Below the pieces are notes generated by a model, which was not told where the DNA came from, did no database searches, and saw only the letters and a program-made list of their open reading frames with translations. Source: Anabaena sp. UHCC 0187 (lineage in GTDB: Bacteria > Cyanobacteriota > Cyanobacteriia > Cyanobacteriales > Nostocaceae). From it: DNA of 41,319 bases. Positions 16,676 through 24,478 of the stretch are shown one piece after another. The stretch's first letter is position 1, and every line of letters starts with the position of its first letter. The stretch covers positions 1-41,319 of the forward strand of contig NZ_VILB01000035.1 in assembly GCF_009712035.1 (NCBI RefSeq). The letters are read 5' to 3'. The translations under genes were made by a program, and so were the position numbers.

Positions 16676-19306
16676 ATGAAAACGCAGCAATTTTTGCAGT
16701 CCTTGAGTCAGCAATTAAGGCAATGGCAGCGACAGTATAAAGTGCTATTCCGTCAAGGAAAGCACCATCAGAAACTGCATAGGAATTTTTTCAACAAGCT
16801 ACTTCTGTATTTATCAGCAAATAACCATCAAGGAAAACAAGGCAAACAGAAACAGACACAAAAATCAACTGCTAAATTAGTTAAAAAAAAAGCTGGCATT
16901 GATAAAGTTATTTTCAGATGGGTACATCAAAAACGATCCTCAATAATTTTGGTTTTGGCAATATTATCACTGACAACTGTGGTGGGTCATGATTTATATA
17001 ATCAACCAAGAATGAAAGTTAATAATATTGCCTTACAAACATTTACTGCTCCTTATACGGATAATATTGAAGATCGGCAAGAGACAGAAGATAAAAGAAA
17101 AGATGCTATAGATAAGTCTGTACCGATTTTGATGATTGATAACCATATAAATGAAAAAATCAATGATGAATTGGAAATAATTTTAGATACAAGTAATAAA
17201 ATTCGCGGGATAGCTGGCACTTTTCCATTTTTTGATACTTCAGTTTTATCAATTTTTAGCCAACGTTATCTTCGAGCTTTTCCTGAATCGGAATGGCAAA
17301 AGCTCAAAGTAACTTTAGAAAAGAATAGAAACCAAAACTTAAAAAAACAAAATGCAAAATTTTTGTTATCGCAGCGAAGTTTAGGAAATAGCAAAAAAAC
17401 CCCTGATTCATCAAGTTCTCCCACATTATCATTAGCCATACCTGCTCCCAATCATGAAAAACAGAGTGATGAAGCTGCCTTTATTCAGGCATTATCAGAA
17501 ATAGAAATTTATCAATTTACGGCATCAGAAGCTAATTTTTCAGAGCTAATTACTCAAATATCACAAGTTAGGCAAGGATATAGTCAAGCTATTGCGAAAG
17601 CATCACAAATAGAAACTGAAAAACTCAAACAAATTTATACACAACCCGTTATTTTGGAGTTATCTGATAATGATTGGGTGAAAACACAAGTAGGAATCCG
17701 TAAAAGTGCAGAGCGAATTCTTGCCCAAGGTATATCGGCTGGATTACCCAAAAATATTTTGAATAATGCCGTGAATTTGCAGGTGCAATTATCCGTACCT
17801 AGTGAAGCTGAATCTTTAGCAACCAATGTATTATTAGCGGTAATACAACCAAACCTCAAACAAGATGAAGCACAAACCAAACAACAAGCTCAATTAGCAG
17901 CGCAAGAAATACCATCTATAATCCTGCAAGTAAAAAAAGGAGAAGTAATTGTTAGTAAAGGAGAAAAGATTACAAAATGGAAATTTCAGGTATTAGAACA
18001 TTATCACCTGATTGGCCGCCAGATAAATTGGATGAGGTTAACAATTCTAGCAGTGATTATGACTGTAGGAATTCAGGTTTTTGTGTGGTTAGAAACAAAA
18101 AGTAATAACTATTTACGACAACGTGATCGCTTATTAGTTTTACTACTTACCCTCACTGTTCCCGGAGTATTAGCAATGGGTTTACCCTATACTACCTGGA
18201 GTGCTATTGGTTTATTATTGGGCAGTTTTTATGGACCAACTGTAGGTGTAGTGGTGATCGGCTTACTATCGTTCATACTACCAATTACCGTAAATACAAG
18301 TATTCTGCTACTACTATCTGGGGCTGTGGGTGGAATGTTTTGCAGTTATGTAGCCCATAGATTGCGATCGCGTGAAGAACTAGCATTATTAGGTGTGATT
18401 ACTGCATTAACCCAAGGGGGTGTATTCTTATTATTAAAAATCCTCACTGGTGGGGTATTCGGTTCAGGTTGGTATATCTTCCAAGAAGCAGGTTTATTTG
18501 CAGTATCTGGCTTATCTTGGAGTATTGTCGCTTTGGGTTTAAGTCCTTATCTGGAAACGTTATTTGATGTTATTACCCCCATTCGTTTGGCAGAATTAGC
18601 TAACCCCAACCGCCCATTATTAAAGCGACTAGCTACGGAAACTCCAGGAACTTTTCAACATACTTTATTAGTAGCTACCCTTGCTGAAGCCGCAGCTAAA
18701 CAATTGGGGTGTAATGTGGAATTAGTGAGGGCGGGAACTTTATATCATGATATTGGCAAAATGCACGATCCTTTGGGATTTATTGAAAATCAAATTGATA
18801 GTCCGAATAAACATGAAACAGAAATTAAAGATCCTTGGGAAAGTGCAAAACTGATTAAAAAGCACGTGACTCAAGGGTTGATAATGGCCAAGAAACATAG
18901 TTTACCCACGGCAATTCAGGCTTTTATTCCCGAACATCAAGGAACAATGGCGATCGCCTATTTTTACCACCAAGCCCAGCAAATAGCCCAGGAAAATCCT
19001 AGTATAATAGTAGATAAAGCAGATTTTTGCTACGACGGACCTATACCCCAATCACGGGAGACAGGAATCGTCATGTTAGCAGATTCTTGTGAGGCCGCAT
19101 TACGTAGTCTTAAAGATGCAACTCCAGAAAAAGCATTAAATATGCTGAATAATATTCTGCGGGCAAAATGGCAAGATGATCAATTAATAGATTCAGGATT
19201 GACCAGGGAAGAAATGCCAAAAATTGCCCAAATATTTGTGGATGTTTGGCAACAATTTCATCACAAACGGATTGCTTACCCTAAAGCGAAAGCTGGTAAT
19301 TCGTAA
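16676..19306 (+). CDS. PgpH-type 7TM-HD phosphodiesterase
   Basis: 876 aa from the ATG at 16676 (MKTQQFLQSL), preceded by AGGA. An in-frame ATG at 16574 would add 34 residues, but that stretch runs through a dispersed repeat, so I prefer the later start. Layout: cytoplasmic basic N-terminus, one membrane helix (SIILVLAILSLTTVVGHDLY), an extracytoplasmic 7TMR-HDED-like domain of about 330 residues, seven membrane helices, and a cytoplasmic HD domain with H662 (FQHTLL), H691/D692 (LYHDIGKM), PEHQGT and a late Asp (MLADSCEA). PgpH-family enzymes hydrolyse cyclic di-AMP, which in cyanobacteria bears on potassium, osmotic and night-time stress. All HD metal ligands look intact. Confidence 0.9.
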   Translation: MKTQQFLQSLSQQLRQWQRQYKVLFRQGKHHQKLHRNFFNKLLLYLSANNHQGKQGKQKQTQKSTAKLVKKKAGIDKVIFRWVHQKRSSIILVLAILSLTTVVGHDLYNQPRMKVNNIALQTFTAPYTDNIEDRQETEDKRKDAIDKSVPILMIDNHINEKINDELEIILDTSNKIRGIAGTFPFFDTSVLSIFSQRYLRAFPESEWQKLKVTLEKNRNQNLKKQNAKFLLSQRSLGNSKKTPDSSSSPTLSLAIPAPNHEKQSDEAAFIQALSEIEIYQFTASEANFSELITQISQVRQGYSQAIAKASQIETEKLKQIYTQPVILELSDNDWVKTQVGIRKSAERILAQGISAGLPKNILNNAVNLQVQLSVPSEAESLATNVLLAVIQPNLKQDEAQTKQQAQLAAQEIPSIILQVKKGEVIVSKGEKITKWKFQVLEHYHLIGRQINWMRLTILAVIMTVGIQVFVWLETKSNNYLRQRDRLLVLLLTLTVPGVLAMGLPYTTWSAIGLLLGSFYGPTVGVVVIGLLSFILPITVNTSILLLLSGAVGGMFCSYVAHRLRSREELALLGVITALTQGGVFLLLKILTGGVFGSGWYIFQEAGLFAVSGLSWSIVALGLSPYLETLFDVITPIRLAELANPNRPLLKRLATETPGTFQHTLLVATLAEAAAKQLGCNVELVRAGTLYHDIGKMHDPLGFIENQIDSPNKHETEIKDPWESAKLIKKHVTQGLIMAKKHSLPTAIQAFIPEHQGTMAIAYFYHQAQQIAQENPSIIVDKADFCYDGPIPQSRETGIVMLADSCEAALRSLKDATPEKALNMLNNILRAKWQDDQLIDSGLTREEMPKIAQIFVDVWQQFHHKRIAYPKAKAGNS

Positions 19307-19348
19307 TTAAGATGAAGCTGCATAGAATCAGACTTTAGGAATAATTGA

Positions 19349-19380
19349 CCGCAGATAAACGCAGATAAACGCAGATAAAG
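19349..19380. repeat. Three tandem GCAGATAAAC decamers
   Basis: Three copies of GCAGATAAAC (last one ending AAAG) about 70 bp before the first VWA gene. A common dispersed decamer repeat in cyanobacteria. Confidence 0.85.
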
Positions 19381-19445
19381 ATGGATGAATTATATTTGGA
19401 TTTTAACAGTTAAACTAGAGATAGAAAAATAACAAAAGGAAGATT

Positions 19446-20051
19446 ATGATGACGGATCGTGACTATACCTTAATTATTGACAAAAGTGGTAGTATGTCCA
19501 CCCCCGACCAAGTGGGTGGGAGAAGTAGATGGGAAATAGCCCAAGAATCTACCATTGCTTTAGCGAGAAAGTGTGAACAGTTTGATCCTGATGGCATCAC
19601 AGTTTACGTGTTTTCTGGCAAATTTAAACGTTACGATGATGTAACAACTGCCAAAGTTGCCCAAATATTTCAGGAAAATGATCCCGCCGGTACAACTAAC
19701 TTAGCCAGTGTCTTACAAGATGCCCTGAATAATTACTTTCAACGCAAAGCAGCAGGTACAACTAAACCTAATGGAGAAACAATTTTAGTCATTACTGACG
19801 GTGAACCAGATGATCGCAAAGCGGTATTTGAAATTATCATCAGTGCTACCCGACAAATGGAAAAAGATGAAGAATTAGGAATTTCCATGATTCAAGTCGG
19901 TTCAGATGCTCAAGCAACCAAATTTCTCAAAGCCTTAGACGATCAATTACAAAGTGTTGGTGCTAAATTCGATATTTGCGACACCATTACTTTAGATGAT
20001 TTAGAAGACATGAGTTTGGCTGATGTTTTAATGAATGCCATCACTGATTAA
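19446..20051 (+). CDS. VWA-domain protein, copy 1
   Basis: 201 aa, a stand-alone von Willebrand factor A domain. The complete metal-ion-dependent adhesion site is present: DKSGS (D12, S14, S16), T83/T84 in GTTNL and D118 in ITDGEPDD. No signal peptide or membrane helix, so cytosolic. Such VWA proteins bind partners through a Mg-bridged acidic residue and are often found with ATPases, FHA proteins or Ter-type stress genes. An AAGGAAG ribosome-binding site lies just before the ATG pair. It is about 75 percent identical without gaps to the next protein (hand count 150 of 201). First gene of a likely operon of two or three genes. Confidence 0.92.
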   Translation: MMTDRDYTLIIDKSGSMSTPDQVGGRSRWEIAQESTIALARKCEQFDPDGITVYVFSGKFKRYDDVTTAKVAQIFQENDPAGTTNLASVLQDALNNYFQRKAAGTTKPNGETILVITDGEPDDRKAVFEIIISATRQMEKDEELGISMIQVGSDAQATKFLKALDDQLQSVGAKFDICDTITLDDLEDMSLADVLMNAITD

Positions 20052-20086
20052 TTAAGAAAAATTACTAATATCTGGAGAGTTTAGTC

Positions 20087-20692
20087 ATGCTAGAAAACCG
20101 TGATTACACCTTAATTATTGATAAAAGCGGTAGCATGGCTACCCCAGATCAAAAAGGTGGTAGAACTAGATGGGCAACAGCCCAAGAATCTACTTTAGCA
20201 CTAGCAAGTAAATGTGAACAATTTGATCCAGATGGCATTACTATTTATTTGTTTTCTGGAAGATTTAAACGTTATGAAAATGTCACATCAGCCAAAGTCT
20301 CACAAATTTTCATGGAAAATGATCCGTCGGGAACAACAGATTTAGCTGGAGTTTTAAAACACGCTACCGATGATTATCTGCAACGCAAAGCCTCCGGTAC
20401 AACTAAACCCAATGGGGAAACAATTTTAGTAGTTACTGATGGTGAACCAGATGATCGTAAAGCCGTAATGAAGGTAATTATTGAAGCTTCTCGTCGTCTC
20501 GATAGAGATGAAGAATTAGCTATTTCCTTTATTCAAGTCGGTAATGATGCTCAAGCTACCCGCTTCTTGAAAATCTTGGATGATGAACTGCAAAGTGCAG
20601 GGGCTAAATTTGATATTTGCGACACTATCACAATGGATGATATGGAAGATATGAGTTTATCAGAAGTTCTTCTCAATGCCATTAATGACTAG
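20087..20692 (+). CDS. VWA-domain protein, copy 2
   Basis: 201 aa, same length and gapless alignment with copy 1; D12, S14, S16, T83/T84 and D118 are all kept, so both copies should bind metal. The differences cluster at residues 91-96 and 132-140, surface helices near the metal site, which suggests the two bind different partners after a tandem duplication. The spacer to copy 1 is only 35 bp and has CTGGAGAG as ribosome-binding site, so the two are co-transcribed. The stop is followed by a GAAATTA-type repeat and a hairpin at 20737-20797. Confidence 0.92.
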   Translation: MLENRDYTLIIDKSGSMATPDQKGGRTRWATAQESTLALASKCEQFDPDGITIYLFSGRFKRYENVTSAKVSQIFMENDPSGTTDLAGVLKHATDDYLQRKASGTTKPNGETILVVTDGEPDDRKAVMKVIIEASRRLDRDEELAISFIQVGNDAQATRFLKILDDELQSAGAKFDICDTITMDDMEDMSLSEVLLNAIND

Positions 20693-20705
20693 TATCTCTG
20701 TGAAT

Positions 20706-20729
20706 TAGAAATTAGAAATTAGAAATTAA
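20706..20729. repeat. Short tandem repeat, TTAGAAA type
   Basis: Three to four copies of TTAGAAA/AATTAGA between the second VWA gene and the palindromic element at 20737. Confidence 0.7.
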
Positions 20730-20736
20730 AAAATTT

Positions 20737-20797
20737 AGATCCCCGACTTCTGACATCAATTCATAATTTATTGATAAATAAAAAAAGTCGGGGATCT
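20737..20797. repeat. Palindromic element, copy A
   Basis: AGATCCCCGACTT (20737-20749) and its exact reverse complement AAGTCGGGGATCT (20785-20797) form a 13-bp stem enclosing an ATCAAT/ATTGAT inner stem and a core ATCAATTCATAATTTATT. The same core occurs in a decayed copy at 25805-25869. It may act as terminator of the VWA operon, though its nature as a dispersed element is clearer. Confidence 0.85.
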
Positions 20798-20821
20798 TAT
20801 CTCTAGTTAGGAATTATAAAT

Positions 20822-21358
20822 ATGGATTCCATTGATAAGTTATTAACTGAAATTAAAACTGAATATACAGAATCAAAAACCATACCACCACAGAATAATT
20901 TAACCCCAGTTAAATCTGTGATTTCAAATACTCCAAAATCTAATGTATCCATAGATAGCCTATTATCAGAAGTGGAAGCGGATTTTCCAGAAACCAAAAC
21001 TGAATATACTCAATACAAGTCTACCCAATCAAACAATAAATTACCTCCCATTCAATTTGTACAATCACCTGCTACTAAGTCAGATCGATTTATAGATAAC
21101 TTATTAGCAGATGTACAAGCTGATTTTTTGGAACAAGATGCGGCTGAGGAAATAAGAAAACAGGAAGAATTAGTACAGGAGAAAATCCGTCAAGAAAAAC
21201 TGAAAGCTAAACAAAAATTAGCCTTACAAAAACCTGCCAAAGCATGGTTAGCTAAATTAGATCCATTATCATCAGAAGGATTGTGGTTTGAAAGATTTGC
21301 TGAAGGTTATCCTGACAAATTAGCAGCCGCAATTGATTATTTGCAAACTAATTCCTAA
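20822..21358 (+). CDS. Protein with three amphipathic IDxLL motifs
   Basis: 178 aa, not recognised. It contains three copies of a 13-residue motif, SIDKLLTEIKTEY (3-15), SIDSLLSEVEADF (43-55) and FIDNLLADVQADF (90-102), separated by Thr/Pro/Gln-rich linkers that themselves look duplicated. A charged helix (105-135, Lys/Glu/Gln rich) follows, then a compact C-terminal part with AWLAKLDPLSSEGLWFERFA and LAAAIDYLQ. No membrane segment or signal peptide. The regular spacing of short amphipathic helices on flexible linkers suggests a scaffold that recruits several copies of a partner; the neighbouring VWA proteins are candidates, by inference. ATG start 25 bp after the palindromic element. Confidence 0.8.
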   Translation: MDSIDKLLTEIKTEYTESKTIPPQNNLTPVKSVISNTPKSNVSIDSLLSEVEADFPETKTEYTQYKSTQSNNKLPPIQFVQSPATKSDRFIDNLLADVQADFLEQDAAEEIRKQEELVQEKIRQEKLKAKQKLALQKPAKAWLAKLDPLSSEGLWFERFAEGYPDKLAAAIDYLQTNS

Positions 21359-21366
21359 CTCTCAAT

Positions 21367-21801
21367 TTACAACCATTTTCCCCCTCGAAACCGCCACCGA
21401 GGGAAAATAATTCTCATTAAGCTTTGTGAACTGATAAAAACTGCTAACCAAACAATACTATAATGCAGCAAAAATATACTTGGTGATAATTCATTTTTAG
21501 GCATAGGTATGGGTAAAAATCCCCATATCTTTACCCCACAAAATACAAATACCATTTCCCAAATCCCAGCGAAAAGCTGATAAACTGCTGGCCAGTCCCT
21601 ATCCCAACGAGATTTTTGCAGATAATTATATAAAATATCCCAACCTAGTCCGAAAATGGCGACATAGGCAAGTATCCAAAAATATATTAAATTAGGTTTG
21701 TTACTAATTAAACCTATGGCGAAAGGAATAGATACCAATACACCTACGGTTGCTAGTAATAATAATCGCGTTTGCCAACGACCAAGTAAAGTAGGAGTCA
21801 T
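21367..21801 (-). CDS. Conserved-looking four-helix membrane protein
   Basis: 144 aa, unrecognised. Four hydrophobic segments (about 12-31, 38-58, 72-92, 105-128) separated by short loops with Trp/Asp/Arg (SRWDRDWPAVYQLF) and a basic C-terminus (RWRFRGGKWL), so an inner-membrane protein with C-terminus probably in the cytoplasm. It is the only minus-strand gene inside the VWA/FHA stretch and ends nine bases from the stop of the previous gene, a tight convergent pair. It starts 85 bp from the divergent FHA gene. No enzyme motif seen. Confidence 0.75.
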   Translation of the reverse strand: MTPTLLGRWQTRLLLLATVGVLVSIPFAIGLISNKPNLIYFWILAYVAIFGLGWDILYNYLQKSRWDRDWPAVYQLFAGIWEMVFVFCGVKIWGFLPIPMPKNELSPSIFLLHYSIVWLAVFISSQSLMRIIFPRWRFRGGKWL

Positions 21802-21886
21802 AAAAATGTGTTGAATTACTTAACTTTTAATTAACATTTACACCACATAAAATTAAACTAGGGAAATATACAATTACTGACAGACA

Positions 21887-22438
21887 ATGAACGTATTAAC
21901 TTTACAGTGGCAAGATACAAATCAAAATATTACTCACAACATTTACGAACAACAGCCCAGTAAGAATCCAGGTACTGTCCGTATTGGAAGAGATCCCTTG
22001 CAATGCGACATTATTCTAACTCATCCAACTGTATCTGGTTTGCACGTTGAAATATTTTTTCACTCACAACAGCAACAATTTTATCTCAGAAACTTACGTG
22101 AATCAAATCCTCCTCAGATAAATGATAAACCATTAATTCGAGGAGAAATGGCTTTAGGAGAAGGTAGCCTAATTTATTTAGGACAACAAAAATTAGAAGT
22201 TACTGCTATTTCTGTTCACAAGATTACCCCAACAATTATTACACCACCACAGTTACAAATACACCCTCGATATCCACAACACTCTCCTACCCCAGTGACA
22301 CAACCAAAACCTATTTATGGTTTGCAATGTTCCAGATGCCATAAAGTTTCTCCAGCCGAAAATTTGAAAATAGGTTGTCCTTGGTGTGGTACATCCTTAG
22401 CAGCAGCAGTTAGTGTTCTATTTGCACCCAGCAATTAA
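21887..22438 (+). CDS. FHA-domain protein with zinc ribbon
   Basis: 183 aa. FHA domain at about 5-108 with the phosphothreonine-binding residues in place: IGRD (G34, R35), S50 and H53 (SGLH), and ND at 79-80. A Pro/Gln/Thr-rich linker (112-143) leads to a small zinc ribbon with C148/C151 and C164/C167 (CSRC, CPWC). Known of FHA domains: they bind phosphothreonine peptides; a zinc ribbon usually adds a protein or nucleic-acid contact. Together with the next gene, 32 bp downstream, it suggests a Ser/Thr-phosphorylation readout module, though no kinase is in the window. Confidence 0.88.
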   Translation: MNVLTLQWQDTNQNITHNIYEQQPSKNPGTVRIGRDPLQCDIILTHPTVSGLHVEIFFHSQQQQFYLRNLRESNPPQINDKPLIRGEMALGEGSLIYLGQQKLEVTAISVHKITPTIITPPQLQIHPRYPQHSPTPVTQPKPIYGLQCSRCHKVSPAENLKIGCPWCGTSLAAAVSVLFAPSN

Positions 22439-22470
22439 ACAATTGATAATTGACAATTAACAACGAACAA

Positions 22471-24429
22471 ATGACTAACTTACAAATTCAATTAAGTTGG
22501 GAAGATCCAGCAACAGGAGAAAGAAGAGAACCAAAGTTAAATATACCTATTGCTTTTGGTCGAGAATTTGCGCGTTTACCTACAGAAATTCAAGGACAGC
22601 GTGTTTCGAGAATGCTGTTAAATAGTCACGAAGTTTCTCGTTATCATGCACTAATTGAGTGGGAAGAAAACCATTTAGTTGTAATTGATCAAAATAGTGC
22701 GAATGGAGTTTATGTTAATGGTCAAAAACAAACACGCTGTCAGTTAGCTAATGGCGATACTGTGCAAATGGGGCCATATTTAATTATTGTCCAGTTTGGT
22801 ATTAATACTCTTATTTCTCCTCCTCGTAATCCTTCAACAATTCAATTTAATCCCCATACTAATCTTCCAGATTCTAGTGTATCACCTTTACCTGTAGTTA
22901 CACCTGTAGGTAGTAATTTTCCACCCCCATTTTTTCAAGCCGAAAAAGTAGAAATTCAGGCAATTCATGCTACAGGTTTACCAGTTAATGAATGTGATTA
23001 TCTGGCAATTGGTGCAGGTTTGGGTAGTTTTATTTGGGTTAATTTACTCAGAATTAGTGGTGTCAAAGCTAATAAAATTATGGCGGTGGGATTAGAAGCG
23101 CAACCCTATGCCCGTTATCAACGCCTTTGTCTTAATTCCCAAATTCCTTTACAGGAAAGATTGCGTTCTAATTCTGATTCTTGTCCTGATAATATTTGGG
23201 GTTGGCCGAGTTATGCTTTGCGGGAATCTTGGCATGATTTAATGCAAGGTAATTTTAAATCGACGTTTAAACATTTATGGCAAGTTTTTAGTGAACCAAC
23301 TTTTGCCCAAACCTATACTCCCAGGGCTGGGAATGTTTTTAATTCTCTAGATAGGGAAGCAAAACGCATTGGTTGGGAGCAAATTTATCATTATGGCAGA
23401 GTTAGAGGAATCCGCAAAACGGAAGATGGTAGATATTGTATTGCTTATGCTTTAGGACAAGGAGAATATGCTTTTATAGTTAGTCGTTATTTACATTTAG
23501 CTACGGGATACCCAGCCATTCAGTTTCTTCCAGATTTGCAAACTTATCGAGAAAAATATCAAGATTTTCAAGCTGTAGTGAATGCCTATGAAGATCACAA
23601 TCATGTTTATGAAAAATTAGAACGCCAAGGTGGTACGGTGTTGATTAGAGGACGGGGAATTGTGGCTTCACGGGTTGTCCAGCGAATTTATGAAGCGAGA
23701 AAACAAAATCAGCAGATTACAGTTTTACATTTAATGCGATCGCCTAAACCCCAAGGTAATAAATTTCAAAAAGCACAACGGACTGTTAAAAATCATTATG
23801 AATTTCAACCCTTTAACTGGCCAAAGGCCTGTTGGGGTGGTGAACTACGGGAAATGCTAGAAAAAGCTACTCCGGAAGAACGTAAAAGCTTTTTAGCCGA
23901 CTGGGGAGGAACAACTACTGCTGACCGTTTAGATTGGCAAAATATCACCGAACAAGGTTTAAAGGAAGGTTGGTATCAAATCACCTTTGGTCAGGTATTA
24001 AGAGTAGAAAAAGATGGACAAAATCGCACTATTACCGACATTCAATCGGAAGGTTTAGGAGAAATAAAATTAACCGCAGACTTTATTATTGATGCTACCG
24101 GATTAGATGCCAAAGTAGAAGCTAGTCCTTTATTAGAAGATTTAGTTAAACACTACAATTTACCTCTAAATTATTTAGGAAGATTAATAGTAGCGAATAA
24201 TTTTGAATTAGTAGAAATGCGAAATACTAAAGGACAAATGTATGCAGCCGGAGCAATTACCCTGGGCGGACCCTATGCCGCTGTTGATAGTTTTTTGGGT
24301 TTACAATATGCGGCATTGGTCGCAGTTGATGGATTATACATTGCCCATGCACCAGGAGTTAAAAGATTAAATGGTGTTAGTTCTTTGGGACAATGGTTAA
24401 AGTGGGTTTTTAACCAGTCACCATCATGA
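22471..24429 (+). CDS. FHA domain fused to FAD/NAD(P)-binding oxidoreductase
   Basis: 652 aa from ATG 22471; a TTG seven codons upstream is possible but unlikely. An N-terminal FHA domain (about 5-110: FGRE, SRYHAL, NSANGVYVNG) is joined by a Pro/Ser linker to a two-Rossmann flavoprotein: DYLAIGAGLGS (181-186) as dinucleotide site, a second nucleotide-binding turn GGTVLIRGRGIVASR near 400, DFIIDATGLDA near 550 and GAITLGGPYAAVDSFLGLQY near the end. This resembles the FMO / lysine N-hydroxylase-like oxidoreductase group; substrate unknown. FHA linked to a redox enzyme is uncommon and suggests control by protein phosphorylation. Probably co-transcribed with the FHA/zinc-ribbon gene. Confidence 0.85.
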   Translation: MTNLQIQLSWEDPATGERREPKLNIPIAFGREFARLPTEIQGQRVSRMLLNSHEVSRYHALIEWEENHLVVIDQNSANGVYVNGQKQTRCQLANGDTVQMGPYLIIVQFGINTLISPPRNPSTIQFNPHTNLPDSSVSPLPVVTPVGSNFPPPFFQAEKVEIQAIHATGLPVNECDYLAIGAGLGSFIWVNLLRISGVKANKIMAVGLEAQPYARYQRLCLNSQIPLQERLRSNSDSCPDNIWGWPSYALRESWHDLMQGNFKSTFKHLWQVFSEPTFAQTYTPRAGNVFNSLDREAKRIGWEQIYHYGRVRGIRKTEDGRYCIAYALGQGEYAFIVSRYLHLATGYPAIQFLPDLQTYREKYQDFQAVVNAYEDHNHVYEKLERQGGTVLIRGRGIVASRVVQRIYEARKQNQQITVLHLMRSPKPQGNKFQKAQRTVKNHYEFQPFNWPKACWGGELREMLEKATPEERKSFLADWGGTTTADRLDWQNITEQGLKEGWYQITFGQVLRVEKDGQNRTITDIQSEGLGEIKLTADFIIDATGLDAKVEASPLLEDLVKHYNLPLNYLGRLIVANNFELVEMRNTKGQMYAAGAITLGGPYAAVDSFLGLQYAALVAVDGLYIAHAPGVKRLNGVSSLGQWLKWVFNQSPS

Positions 24430-24478
24430 ACCAAAATTTACCTTTAATCTGTTCCTGGTCTTTTGTTTCTTCATTTTC

